From Candidatus Aminicenantota bacterium (lineage in GTDB: Bacteria; Acidobacteriota; Aminicenantia; Aminicenantales; Aminicenantaceae), in NCBI GenBank assembly GCA_023133225.1, contig JAGLWV010000056.1, forward strand, positions 1-32,502: a DNA stretch of 32,502 nt, read 5' to 3'. Both the position numbers and the translations under genes were made by a program. Below the pieces are notes generated by a model. That model did no database searches and was not told the origin of the DNA. It worked only from the letters and a program-made list of their open reading frames with translations. Below are positions 15,685-25,253 of the stretch, one piece after another. The stretch's first letter is position 1. Each line of letters begins with the position of its first letter.

Positions 15685-15764
15685 GATAGAACGGAACAGA
15701 CCAAACGAAAGAGATAAACAATAAGGTGAAATTGCCACGCTCCCTCTGGTCGCCTGCAACGACA

Positions 15765-18704
15765 TCAATCAAGCATGGGATCTTTTCGGATCGTTAGGAT
15801 CCGGGTGTATGTTTTTCCGTCGACTACCAGCTTCACCTGGTAAACTCCGGCTCCTGCAGAAGGTCCCTGCAAAGGACGGGCAAAGAAACCTCTTCCTCGA
15901 GCAAAACGGCCAAACTCTTCAGTCAATTGTTGTCTAATAGAGTTAAGTTCATCAGCCGTTGTTGCCTTTTTGAATTTTTTATTAAGCTGATTCAAACTTT
16001 TTTTCTGATCACGTCCCACCTGCTCTTTCAACTGCTTGAATTGGCGCTCCAACCGTTGAACAAAATTCTTGCGTTGCTGCTCACCGGGATTAAAATGTAT
16101 ATCCCAGCGGTATCTATTGATTCCGGTTGAATCATCTACTGTCGTGGTGAACTTCTCTGTTCCATTTAGGCTGCTGATTTCCAGTTCAGGCTTATTTTTG
16201 GGCTTTCCTTTGAGATAGTAATTAATGGTGGCCGTATTCTGAATTTCAGAGGGTGAATTTGATGGCTCTGTCTGAGACATTGAAAGCGGATTCCGGCCGA
16301 TAAACAGTTGATGGCCTCGAGTTGCACCCCGGCTTATTCCCTCCCATTCTGTAGCGATAGGATTTTCAAATAAATAGGCTTCACGGTCGAGTACCTCCTT
16401 GGATAATTGCTGCAGGGGAGTTATGTCATCCAGGATCCAGACTCCACGACCATGTGTTCCCGCGATCAGATCATTGTCCCGGGGATGGATCAATAGGTCA
16501 TGAACCGCAACTGTTGGCATTTCATTCATAAGCCGGGTCCATGTTTTTCCGCCGTTAACCGAGACAAATGCTGCAAATTCGGTACCGACAAATAATAGAT
16601 TCTTGTTTTTCAGATCTTCTTTTATAACGTATGTACTGTGACCATCGGGTAGATTGTTTGTGATATTTTCCCACGTCTGGCCATAATCCGTGGTCTTAAA
16701 GACATAGGGCTTGAATACATCACTCCTATGCCCATCAAAAGTGACATAACATGTTCCTTTATCAAAATGTGATGCCTCAACGCGGCTTACCCAGATCCCA
16801 TCTGGGACTCCTTTGATATTGGGGCGCACATTTGCCCAGGTTTCCCCCTCATCGTTAGTGAACTGGATATTTCCATCATCTGTGCCGGCCCAGATCAATC
16901 CAGGCATAAGAGGAGATTCTGATATGGTCACTATCGTACAATGTGTTTCTGCTCCAGTCACATCCCTGGTCAAGCCACCACTTTCTCTATCGGTTTTTAC
17001 CGGATCATTTGTAGACAGATCAGGGCTGATGATTGTCCAGTGGTCGCCACGATCTACACTCTTAAAAAGGAAGTTGGCGCCATAATAGAGGGTGCGGGGA
17101 TTATAATGGGAGATAAAAAACGGCGTATTCCAGTTCATCCGCACCACGGGCCTCTCCTGGCCAATCTGTTTTGGAACAACCTTATCCCAGTTGATGGTGT
17201 TGTTCCTGTTGGGAGCTATTTCTGTGGCCATCTGGCGGAAAAGGGCATGATTTCTGCGGATCCTGCCTCTCTGTCTTTCAGAATAGACCGTTTTCCAATC
17301 TGTGGGATCGACCGCTGTGTAAAATCCATCACCGCTGTGAAACTTAAACCAATGGTCGTTAAAAATGCCATTGTAATCACGGCTGTTACTCGGACCTCCC
17401 CAGATGCCATTATCCTGGAGTCCAACATAAACGTAATAAGGATCTCGTAGATCCACAGAGACTGCATATATCTGGCTGATAACAAAATTATCAAAGAAGT
17501 TAAAGTGTTTCCCGTGATCGTGTGTTATAGAAATCCCCTTGTCATTCCCGACATAATAGCGGTCTGTGTTATGAGGATCTAGCCACATGACATGAAAGTC
17601 GCCAGCTATACCCGGCATACCGGAACGGAAGGTCTTCCCTTTGTCTTCTGAAACCTGAGCTCTGGTGCCCATGGCATAGACTAACCTGTCATCGCCGGGA
17701 TTAATATAAATCTGGCTATAATAGAAGGGCCTGTTATTGTACCTGTTCATATATTTCCAGGTTTTGCCGCTGTCTTCAGAGCGATACACTCCAGTTCCAA
17801 GTTTTTTCATGTCATCATATTCTTTTGTTCCTGGCCTGGGCTGAAAGCCGTGCTCGACAATCGCCATGACAATTTCCGGATTTTTGCGGCTGATGGAGAG
17901 ACCAATACGTCCGACATCCCCTTTAGGAAGTCCTTTTGTCAATTTCTCCCACGAATTCCCTCCGTCAGTCGATTTAAATATTCCGCCATTGGGACCACCA
18001 CTATCAAACCGGTACGGCTTACGAATCCTTTCCCAGAATGCTGCATAGAGAATATCAGGATTTTTGGGGTGCATCTTGACATCCGTACATCCGGCTTTGC
18101 TATCACCGGGAAGCCCATTCATAAATTTTTGCCATGTTTTCCCGCCATCGATCGTCTTAAACAAACCACGTTCTCCAGCATATCCCCATAAATGTCCCTG
18201 GGATGCAACATAGACGATCTCGGGATCGGTAGGATGTGTAACGATTCTGGCAATATGATGAGAATCCTCCAGGCCTGCTTTGATAAAGGTCTCTCCTCCA
18301 TCTGTGGACTTGTAAATACCATCGCCCCATCCAACACTATTGCGGACGTTTGCTTCACCGGTACCAACCCAGAGGATGTTTGGATTTTTCTGGAAGATAG
18401 CCACGGCTCCTATTGAAGCAGAACCATATGTGTCGAAAATCGGCTTCCAGGTCGTCCCTGCGTTGACAGATTTCCAGACACCTCCTGAGGCTGATGCGGC
18501 TATCACAAACTTGAAATCATCTTCGAGTGCCTGGATATCTGAAATACGTCCACCCATATTTGCGGGTCCAATGCTGCGCCATTTCAGATGTTTGAAGAGA
18601 GTCTGCTCAGACGGCTCCGAGTTTAAATCAACGCTCATAAGCAAAAATAAAAAGATAGTCATCAGTAAAGGACAAATAAAAATATGATGTTTTCTGTAAT
18701 TCAT
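15765..18704 (-). CDS. secreted VPS10/BNR (sortilin-like) repeat protein
   Basis: A 979-residue exported protein. I start it at the ATG at 18704, which has AAAAGGAG upstream and opens directly into a signal peptide (CPLLMTIFLFLLMSV). The open frame extends 25 codons further upstream but without a binding site. At least ten Asp-box motifs (S/T-x-D-x-G-x-T-W) are visible, for example STDGGETF, TIDGGKTW, SEDSGKTW, TNDEGETW and TTDYGQTW, as in VPS10/sortilin-type and BNR propellers (COG4447-like). Two or more propellers fill residues about 30-760. The C-terminal part has a helical stretch (RLERQFKQLKEQVGRD) and a final beta segment (AGAGVYQVKLVVDGKTYTR). It is often annotated as a glycosyl hydrolase, but no catalytic residues can be verified. 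Confidence 0.85.
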   Translation of the reverse strand: MNYRKHHIFICPLLMTIFLFLLMSVDLNSEPSEQTLFKHLKWRSIGPANMGGRISDIQALEDDFKFVIAASASGGVWKSVNAGTTWKPIFDTYGSASIGAVAIFQKNPNILWVGTGEANVRNSVGWGDGIYKSTDGGETFIKAGLEDSHHIARIVTHPTDPEIVYVASQGHLWGYAGERGLFKTIDGGKTWQKFMNGLPGDSKAGCTDVKMHPKNPDILYAAFWERIRKPYRFDSGGPNGGIFKSTDGGNSWEKLTKGLPKGDVGRIGLSISRKNPEIVMAIVEHGFQPRPGTKEYDDMKKLGTGVYRSEDSGKTWKYMNRYNNRPFYYSQIYINPGDDRLVYAMGTRAQVSEDKGKTFRSGMPGIAGDFHVMWLDPHNTDRYYVGNDKGISITHDHGKHFNFFDNFVISQIYAVSVDLRDPYYVYVGLQDNGIWGGPSNSRDYNGIFNDHWFKFHSGDGFYTAVDPTDWKTVYSERQRGRIRRNHALFRQMATEIAPNRNNTINWDKVVPKQIGQERPVVRMNWNTPFFISHYNPRTLYYGANFLFKSVDRGDHWTIISPDLSTNDPVKTDRESGGLTRDVTGAETHCTIVTISESPLMPGLIWAGTDDGNIQFTNDEGETWANVRPNIKGVPDGIWVSRVEASHFDKGTCYVTFDGHRSDVFKPYVFKTTDYGQTWENITNNLPDGHSTYVIKEDLKNKNLLFVGTEFAAFVSVNGGKTWTRLMNEMPTVAVHDLLIHPRDNDLIAGTHGRGVWILDDITPLQQLSKEVLDREAYLFENPIATEWEGISRGATRGHQLFIGRNPLSMSQTEPSNSPSEIQNTATINYYLKGKPKNKPELEISSLNGTEKFTTTVDDSTGINRYRWDIHFNPGEQQRKNFVQRLERQFKQLKEQVGRDQKKSLNQLNKKFKKATTADELNSIRQQLTEEFGRFARGRGFFARPLQGPSAGAGVYQVKLVVDGKTYTRILTIRKDPMLD

Positions 18705-18768
18705 GAGATGAACTCCTTTTCGTTTAGTTTTTTTTAGACAGTGATTCAATCTATTAAAATCCCTCGTA

Positions 18769-18816
18769 ATTTTATGCAATTCCCATGCATTAACATCTTA
18801 GTGAGACATTATCATC
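18769..18816 (-). repeat. 48-nt dispersed repeat, copy B
   Basis: Partner of 13383-13430 (39 of 48 bases identical). Here the element begins in the -10 box of the VPS10/BNR promoter and covers its early leader. Confidence 0.6.
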
Positions 18817-18835
18817 TTCAAAATGACAATGTCAA
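18808..18835 (-). promoter_or_regulatory. sigma70-like promoter for the VPS10/BNR gene
   Basis: On the minus strand TTGACA (18835-18830), a 16-bp spacer and GATAAT (18813-18808), about 100 bp before the chosen ATG. The -35 is a perfect consensus. Confidence 0.6.
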
Positions 18836-18985
18836 TTGCCAACAGGCAGGGCCGAGGGGGTATAAAGCGGGATGCAACGTTATTTTAAGATAAAGGGTTT
18901 AATCCTTTAAGCTGGTTTGTGTTCAGATTGATGAAAAAGGAACAGGAAAAAGCCTGTGACGAACTCGTCTTAAAAGCCGGGGTCA

Positions 18986-19016
18986 AACCATCGACCTATG
19001 AAAAAGAACGATGGTT
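18986..19016. terminator. inverted repeat at the end of the efflux operon
   Basis: AACCATCG (18986-18993) and CGATGGTT (19009-19016) pair perfectly around a 15-nt loop and overlap the stop codon of the RND permease. The T-rich side (ATATTTTTA) is on the plus strand, so it would work better as a terminator for plus-strand transcripts. Its role for the minus-strand operon is uncertain. Confidence 0.3.
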
Positions 19017-22000
19017 ATATTTTTACGGACTTGAATCCGAGAATAGCTTTGAACCCGGTCGTTACTGAATCTAAAATGGAGTAAAAAGTAGGCAGTATGA
19101 TCAGTGTAAAGAAGGTTGAGGTGGTCAGACCCCCGATTATGGCAACGGATATTGGTGCCCACATCTGGGCGCGCCTTCCCGCGGCTTGAAAATATTGAGG
19201 GAGAAGAAAGGGCAGTGCCAGAGGGAGAACGCCAAAAATTGTTGTGATGGCTGTCATGATGATCGGTCTCATCCGGTCTTTTCCCCCTTGAACGATAGCG
19301 GCATTCTTGCTAATCCCTGACTTTCTTAACGTCCGGATGTGGTCGATAAGAATGATCCCATTGTTGACCACGATCCCAAAAAGAACCAGCAGCCCCAGAT
19401 AGGAAGTGGTATTGAGTGTGATATTGGTAAGGGAGAAAAATATGGAGACACCAAACAGTGCCAGGGGCACGGTTAAAAGGATGGTGAAGGGATGGACAAA
19501 AGATTCGAAAAGCGAAGCCATGATGATATAGATGAATACCAGGGCAAGAATGATCGCGAGGCTCGATTCCCCCTGGGATTCCCTGAAACGCCTCCACCCG
19601 CCTCCGAGAGACCACGAGTATCCATCAGGAAATTGAAGGGTGTTCATGGCTGCAGTTATGTCGTCTGAGATTCCTATCATTCCTTGAGATTTTGTGTTAA
19701 TCCTGATATTCAGTTTTGACTTCTTGTTTTCCTTACGGATCGAAGTAGATCCCATCCGGTAGGAGAATGTAGAGACGGCGGAGATCGGGATTCTTTTTGA
19801 CCTGGTTCGCAGGCTTATATTCCTGAGGTCTTCTTCAGTAAAACCCTCATCACCTTGAATCTTCAAGATGATATCGATCTCGCGGTTTTCCGTTTTGAAT
19901 TTCCCGATGGATCTTTCCGATAAAGAAGATGAGATCGTTTGGGCCACCATCCGGCTGTCCACTCCGGAACTCTCCGCCTTCTTCCGGTCTACCTGAACCA
20001 TTAGCTGGGTGTTTCCCCCTTCCAGGTCGCTGCTCACGTCTTCTACATTTTCGACTGTTCTGAGCTTATCCATGACCATTGGGGCCAGTTCGGTCAATTT
20101 GGTGTAGTCCAGCCCGATAAGTTCCACATAAACCCCTCGAGAATGCCCCCCTCTTCCGCGTCGCTCTCCGTATTCGTAGACGATCCCTGCCCGTTTAGGC
20201 AGCAATTCCTTCAATTCTTCTTTAATTTCGGTCACCGAAGGCCCCTCTTCGGTTAAATTGAGCTCGAGGCGGCCTCGAAATCGTCCCTGTCGTGCGTTTC
20301 TCACTCCAAACTCGATGGTTAGGTGATCGATGGCCAGCTCTTTTTTTCTCTCCAGGAGTAATTCTTCATAATGGAAAAACAGTGCTTTCATCTCATCCAG
20401 AGTAAAGCTTCTCGGCATATAAACCGAGAGACTGACCTCTCTCTCATCACTGCTGGCCATGAACTCCCGCTCGATATTTGTGAGAACTTGGTAGGAAATA
20501 AAAAAGATGCCGATGGCCAGCCCGACGATCAGGAGTTTGGTTTTCCAATTTTTTATAGTGAAGCGGATAATGCTCTCGTATAATGAGGTGAGCTTGACAA
20601 GCCATCTGGCCTTTTCCTTGGCTTTCCCGGCTAACAGGCGGCTCCCTGCCAGTGGGATAAAAGTCAGTGATACAATCAGGGAGGCGATCAAGGCTAAGGA
20701 GATCGTCAGTGCAAAATCTGCCATAAAACGGCCAAATCCAGAGCGCGACATGAATCCGATCGAGATGAATACAACCAGGGTTGTCAGCGTAGATGCGGTA
20801 ACGGCCAGGGCAACTTCACTGCTGCCGGCCACGGCCGCTTTTATGGGCAAGAATCCTTTTTCCTGGCGCAGGCGAAATATGTTTTCCAGAACCACGACAC
20901 TGTTATCCACCAGCATGCCCACGGCCATCATCAATCCGCTCAAAGATATGATGTTGATGGTTATAGAGGAACCGAAAATAGTTTTGTAGAGATACATTAA
21001 GCTGAAAGTGAAGACTATCGCCATCGGAATGGCAGTGGCGATAATAATGGTGGATCTGAATTTCCTGAGAAAGAACAGAAGCACAAATACTGCCATGATT
21101 CCACCAAGGATGCCTGATATAGTCAAATCCTTCAGACTCTTTAAAATATCCTTGGATTGATCCCTGTAGAAGATAACGGTCATATTTTTTAGGATAGGCT
21201 CTGTTTCCTTTATTTGAGCCATAGTCGCTTTGACTTTTTTGCAGACATCGACGATATTCGAGTTCGATGCCCGGAAGATTTGAAAGCGTACGGTCTCATT
21301 ACCATTGAGTCGGTTAAACTCCTCCTTCTCCGGGTAATCGTAGGTAACATTAGCCACATCGGCGATGGTTATGCCCTTTTCGTTAAGGGGAAGGGTTTTA
21401 ATCTCGTCCAGGATCTTCAGCTCACCTGGAATCCGAGTGACATAACGAACTTGTTCATCCTCGACGTAACCGGCAGAAATATTGACGTTATTGTTGCGGA
21501 TGGTGTCGATGAGGTCCCTGATCTGAATCGATGAAGAATAAAAAACTTCCGGCCTCAAGTATATGGTCAGGACTTTATTGCGAATTCCCCGGATATCCAC
21601 GTTGGCTACCCCTTCAACCCTCTCCAGCTCTTGAGTGATGAAATGCTCTGACCAGCAATAGAGGTTATCTCGATCCCCGGGTAGAGACACGCTGAAATTG
21701 ATCACCGGGCGGTCAGTCATTCCAAAGCGGCGAATGCGGATATTCTCGACATCGTCCGGGAGCTTGTCACGGACCTGGTCGATCTTGTCGCGAATTTCCA
21801 TGGTCGCCAGATCCATATTGGTTCCCCCTTTGAACTGCATGTGAATATTAGACGAGGAAGCGGAAGAGGTTGAACTGAGGCTTTCCAGGTTGTTGATTGT
21901 AGCCATCATGTCTTCCAAAGGCCGGGTGATGATCCGTTCCACCTCCTCGGGTGAGGATGATGGATAGGGGATTGATATATTAAGCCCGGGGAAAGAGGTA

Positions 22001-22116
22001 TCTGGCATCAGCTCCAGAGGGAGTTTAATAATGGATATTATTCCGATGGTGAAAAAAATCATCATCACAACTATTACAGATACAGGTTTCTTAATAGCAA
22101 ATTGTGGTAAATTCAT
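19015..22116 (-). CDS. RND efflux permease 1 (HAE1-type)
   Basis: A 1033-residue inner-membrane permease of the AcrB/HAE1 RND family, of typical length with the duplicated layout: TM1 at about 10-30, a large periplasmic loop, six TMs at about 333-535, a second loop and a final TM group. The signature GMLVDNSVVVLENI (Asp404-Asn405) in TM4 corresponds to AcrB Asp407-Asp408 with only the first Asp kept, and FGIVVNNGIILIDHI in TM10 has Asn where AcrB has the relay Lys940. These are normal for this subfamily. The ATG overlaps the stop of permease 2 in ATGA, so the genes are translationally coupled. With the adaptor it should export hydrophobic compounds or metals; the substrate is unknown. Confidence 0.9.
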   Translation of the reverse strand: MNLPQFAIKKPVSVIVVMMIFFTIGIISIIKLPLELMPDTSFPGLNISIPYPSSSPEEVERIITRPLEDMMATINNLESLSSTSSASSSNIHMQFKGGTNMDLATMEIRDKIDQVRDKLPDDVENIRIRRFGMTDRPVINFSVSLPGDRDNLYCWSEHFITQELERVEGVANVDIRGIRNKVLTIYLRPEVFYSSSIQIRDLIDTIRNNNVNISAGYVEDEQVRYVTRIPGELKILDEIKTLPLNEKGITIADVANVTYDYPEKEEFNRLNGNETVRFQIFRASNSNIVDVCKKVKATMAQIKETEPILKNMTVIFYRDQSKDILKSLKDLTISGILGGIMAVFVLLFFLRKFRSTIIIATAIPMAIVFTFSLMYLYKTIFGSSITINIISLSGLMMAVGMLVDNSVVVLENIFRLRQEKGFLPIKAAVAGSSEVALAVTASTLTTLVVFISIGFMSRSGFGRFMADFALTISLALIASLIVSLTFIPLAGSRLLAGKAKEKARWLVKLTSLYESIIRFTIKNWKTKLLIVGLAIGIFFISYQVLTNIEREFMASSDEREVSLSVYMPRSFTLDEMKALFFHYEELLLERKKELAIDHLTIEFGVRNARQGRFRGRLELNLTEEGPSVTEIKEELKELLPKRAGIVYEYGERRGRGGHSRGVYVELIGLDYTKLTELAPMVMDKLRTVENVEDVSSDLEGGNTQLMVQVDRKKAESSGVDSRMVAQTISSSLSERSIGKFKTENREIDIILKIQGDEGFTEEDLRNISLRTRSKRIPISAVSTFSYRMGSTSIRKENKKSKLNIRINTKSQGMIGISDDITAAMNTLQFPDGYSWSLGGGWRRFRESQGESSLAIILALVFIYIIMASLFESFVHPFTILLTVPLALFGVSIFFSLTNITLNTTSYLGLLVLFGIVVNNGIILIDHIRTLRKSGISKNAAIVQGGKDRMRPIIMTAITTIFGVLPLALPFLLPQYFQAAGRRAQMWAPISVAIIGGLTTSTFFTLIILPTFYSILDSVTTGFKAILGFKSVKI

Positions 22117-25100
22117 TGTTTTCCCGTTTTTGCTTTTTCAGGAGAAAAAGCTAATTTTTTAAGAAAAGATCCTGTGGATTTTTCCTGTTCACCGGCTGTT
22201 TTTGTTTCCCCGACCACTACACTGTAAACCAGGGGAATAAAGATTAGAGTCAGAAAGGTTCCGAAAATCAAGCCTCCGATCAAAGTCAAAGCCAGGGGGA
22301 TCCGGATTTCGAATCCTTCGTTAAAATCGAGTGCCATGGGCAGAAGCGCCAGCACTGTGGTGATCGTGGTCATCAGGATGGGGCGCCACCTCACTTGTGA
22401 TGCAGTTTTTATGGCCTCTATTTTTTTCATGCCCTCTTTTTGGAGCTGGCCGATGTAGTCCACTAGAACAATGGCGTTGTTCACGATGATCCCTGAAAGG
22501 ATGACCAGGCCGATGAGCACAATGACATTAATAGACATACTGGCAATAAGCCCGACCACGATTACGCCTATTATGCCAAGGGGAATAGTAAACATGATGA
22601 TAAAAGGTTTTTTAAATGATTCAAACTGAGAAGCCATCACCAGATAGACCAGGAATATTGCCAGGAGAATGGCGAAGATCATGGATGAAAAGGCCACCTC
22701 CTGCTCCATCGTCTGGCCGGCCATGTAAATCGCATAGTCAGGAGATCTACTGATGGTTTTTATTTTGTCTTGGATCTTCTCCTTGGCTTCATCCAGAGAG
22801 ATTCCGGAGATATTTCCTGTAAGAACGGCGGATTTCTGTTGGAGGATGCGCCGGATTTCCGCCGGGCCTTCACTGATTCTGATCTCTGCAAGAGCCTTCA
22901 AGGGAACCATAACTCCAAGCCCGTTGCGAATGTTAATCCGGCTGATTTTGTCCACACGGTCGCGAAAATCCTCGGAGAGGCGGACACGGATGTCAATTTC
23001 CCTGTCGCTTTCGATAAAGCGGGTTGCCACTGCACCTTCGATTTTATTTCTGAGCTGAGAGCCCACCGAATTGATGGTCATGTTCTGGGAAGCGAGTATG
23101 GCACGGTTGAAAATAATCTGAATTTCCGGATATCCTTCTTCCATGCTGGATTTCAGGTCGATGATGCCTTCGATGTCCCGCAATTTTTCCAGGAGCTCAT
23201 CGGATACCTGCTTGATCACTTCGATAGTGTTGCCGGAGACGACCACCTCGAGAGGTGCTTTGAAGGAGAATAAACGGGGCTTATAGACTTTGACTTTTGT
23301 GGTGGGAAAATTTTTCAGGTCAGCCCGGACCTTTTCAATGATACGGTCTTCCTTTTTTCCCAGGATGCCGGACTTCAGGCGAATGGTGAATTCCGAAAGG
23401 TTCTCGCGTTCTTCCTGAAAGGAGATACCCCCCATAGACCCTCTTCCTATTAACTCATAAATACTGTCTATCTCGTCATGCTTTTTCAGAGTATCGGAAA
23501 TATCTGTGATGATAGCGGTATTCTCCTTCAGGGAAGTCCCGGGTTTGAACTCGACGTTAATCAGAAATTCTCCCTGGGAAATGACAGGGATAAGCTCCTG
23601 TCCCATGAATCTGGCTAAAAAGATGGAAATAAAAAAGATAACGATCACAGAAGGGATAATGATCTTTTTCCGGGAAAAAGATTTATCCTGGCCTCTTATG
23701 TATGCTCGATGGAATTTTTCATAGATTTTATCCAGAGGTTTGAAGATTATTTTCAGAAAACCTGTCAGTTTTTCCTTGGCGTTTTCTCTCCGCAGCGTTG
23801 AATTCAGCATGGGGACCAGAGTCAGGGATACAAGGAGAGAGGCAAGTAAGGAGTAGGTAACGGTTAATGCCATGTCCTTAAACAATTGTCCGGCAATCCC
23901 TTCCACAAAAACGATTGGGAAGAATACAGCCACCGTGGTGAATGTGGAGGCGGTTACAGCACCGGCGACCTCAGATGTTCCTTTGAGGGCGGATTTGTAG
24001 AGATCCAATCCCTTATCCTTATGGCGCTGGATAGACTCCAACACAACGATAGAGTTGTCCACCAGCATTCCTATCCCCAGCGCCAGACCTCCGAGGGAAA
24101 TGATATTCAGAGAAATGTTGGAAGAATACATAAGAAAAAAAGTGATGACAATGGAAATGGGAATGGCGGCACCGATTATCAAAGTGCTCCGCAGGTTTTT
24201 TAAAAAATAAAGAAGGACCATTATCGCCAGGATTCCCCCGATGATGGCGGTCCGCTTTACTTCATTTATTGTGCTTTTGATGAACTTTGCCTGGTTTGTG
24301 ATAACCAGATAGTCCATATTTCTTGGCCTCAACGTATTCTTCTGGACCAGAGCGAGCCTTTCTGTCACCGTATCGGATACCGAAACGGTATTGGCATCTG
24401 CAGCCCGGTAGATTGCGGCTTCGATGCATTCCAGCCCATTGATGCGTGAGATGACTTTCCGCTCCTTATAACCTCTATAGACGTTAGCGATACTCCCGAG
24501 GGTTATTTGGACATCGCCCCGCCTATCTATAATGATGTCTTTGATCTCATCGACTTCTTTGAACTCATTGACTGTCCGGACAAGGAACTGGCTGTCTTTT
24601 TGCTTCAAAATCCCGGCAGAAAGGTTGACATTTTCCTGGGATAATCTGTTGACTACTGTTGTTATCGGAATATTGAGCAAGCTGAGCTTTTGTTCGTCGA
24701 CATCAATATGGATTTCATCCTCCAGCCCTCCGGAAATCGAGCAGGCGGCTACTCCCTCGATACTTTCCAGGGCTTGTTTGAGCTCTCTCTCCGCTATATA
24801 TCGTATTCGCGATAACGCTGTGTCACCGGTAATCCCCAGTTTCATAATGGGTTCTGTATTGGGATCATATCTGAGGATTATGGGTTTCTGTGCCCCCATG
24901 GGGAGGCGAATTAAATCCAGTTTTTCCCTGATTTTCAGGGTGGCAAAATCCATGTTGGTATGCCATGCAAATTCGACTGTGACCTCGGACAACTCCGCTC
25001 TTGAAACAGATGAAATGCGGACAACATTGTCCACGACGCCGCAGGATTCTTCAATAGGCTTCGAGACAATATTTTCAATTTCCGAAGGGGCGGTACCCGG

Positions 25101-25253
25101 GTATTCTGTTTTGATGGTCAGAGTTGGATAGGAAATCTTAGGCAGGAGGTTCAGGCTCAATTTAGAATAAGAGATGGATCCAAAGATGATCGCGGCAACA
25201 GTAAACATAAAGACTGTTACCGGACGGTTGATAGAAAACTTAACTATCTTCAC
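22113..25253 (-). CDS. RND efflux permease 2 (HAE1-type)
   Basis: A 1046-residue RND permease, a diverged paralogue of permease 1. TM4 carries GMLVDNSIVVLESI (Asp399-Asn400) and TM10 carries SGIIVNNAIVLVDYI, the same relay variants as permease 1. The C-terminus ends in a hydrophilic Lys-rich tail. The ATG overlaps the adaptor stop and its own stop overlaps the permease 1 start, both as ATGA. Two permeases in one operon behind one adaptor recall MdtB-MdtC, where two different permeases form one heterotrimer. That is an inference here. No outer-membrane factor (TolC-like) gene lies in the operon, so one must be supplied elsewhere. Confidence 0.9.
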   Translation of the reverse strand: MKIVKFSINRPVTVFMFTVAAIIFGSISYSKLSLNLLPKISYPTLTIKTEYPGTAPSEIENIVSKPIEESCGVVDNVVRISSVSRAELSEVTVEFAWHTNMDFATLKIREKLDLIRLPMGAQKPIILRYDPNTEPIMKLGITGDTALSRIRYIAERELKQALESIEGVAACSISGGLEDEIHIDVDEQKLSLLNIPITTVVNRLSQENVNLSAGILKQKDSQFLVRTVNEFKEVDEIKDIIIDRRGDVQITLGSIANVYRGYKERKVISRINGLECIEAAIYRAADANTVSVSDTVTERLALVQKNTLRPRNMDYLVITNQAKFIKSTINEVKRTAIIGGILAIMVLLYFLKNLRSTLIIGAAIPISIVITFFLMYSSNISLNIISLGGLALGIGMLVDNSIVVLESIQRHKDKGLDLYKSALKGTSEVAGAVTASTFTTVAVFFPIVFVEGIAGQLFKDMALTVTYSLLASLLVSLTLVPMLNSTLRRENAKEKLTGFLKIIFKPLDKIYEKFHRAYIRGQDKSFSRKKIIIPSVIVIFFISIFLARFMGQELIPVISQGEFLINVEFKPGTSLKENTAIITDISDTLKKHDEIDSIYELIGRGSMGGISFQEERENLSEFTIRLKSGILGKKEDRIIEKVRADLKNFPTTKVKVYKPRLFSFKAPLEVVVSGNTIEVIKQVSDELLEKLRDIEGIIDLKSSMEEGYPEIQIIFNRAILASQNMTINSVGSQLRNKIEGAVATRFIESDREIDIRVRLSEDFRDRVDKISRINIRNGLGVMVPLKALAEIRISEGPAEIRRILQQKSAVLTGNISGISLDEAKEKIQDKIKTISRSPDYAIYMAGQTMEQEVAFSSMIFAILLAIFLVYLVMASQFESFKKPFIIMFTIPLGIIGVIVVGLIASMSINVIVLIGLVILSGIIVNNAIVLVDYIGQLQKEGMKKIEAIKTASQVRWRPILMTTITTVLALLPMALDFNEGFEIRIPLALTLIGGLIFGTFLTLIFIPLVYSVVVGETKTAGEQEKSTGSFLKKLAFSPEKAKTGKQ

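Larger units (their letters stand above)
15298..15764. other. gene-free stretch between the TIR gene and the VPS10/BNR gene
   Basis: These 467 bp hold three copies of ACGAAATAAG (15354-15363, 15367-15376, 15387-15396) with G-rich tails, and an inverted REP-like pair (15574-15684). The part between (15400-15570) has no gene I can support. The two flanking genes converge here, so no promoter is needed. Confidence 0.5.
18705..19014. other. intergenic region upstream of the VPS10/BNR gene
   Basis: It contains the VPS10/BNR promoter and 48-nt repeat copy B. The right half carries a plus-strand open frame from 18889 to 19068 (ATG at 18931, visible stretch MKKEQEKACDELVLKAGVKP) that overlaps the end of the RND gene and has no ribosome binding site. 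It could be a relic of a gene. An inverted repeat at its right end is listed separately. Confidence 0.4.

Noticed and set aside
18705-18779. Upstream extension of the VPS10/BNR protein to 18779
   Set aside because: The 25 extra residues are basic and precede a signal peptide. The ATG at 18704 has a clear AAAAGGAG and the extension would begin inside the promoter leader.
20507-20989. Long plus-strand frames opposite the RND permease genes (also at 22770 and 24532)
   Set aside because: They are antisense shadows of strongly coding minus-strand genes, with no ribosome binding sites and no recognisable domains.
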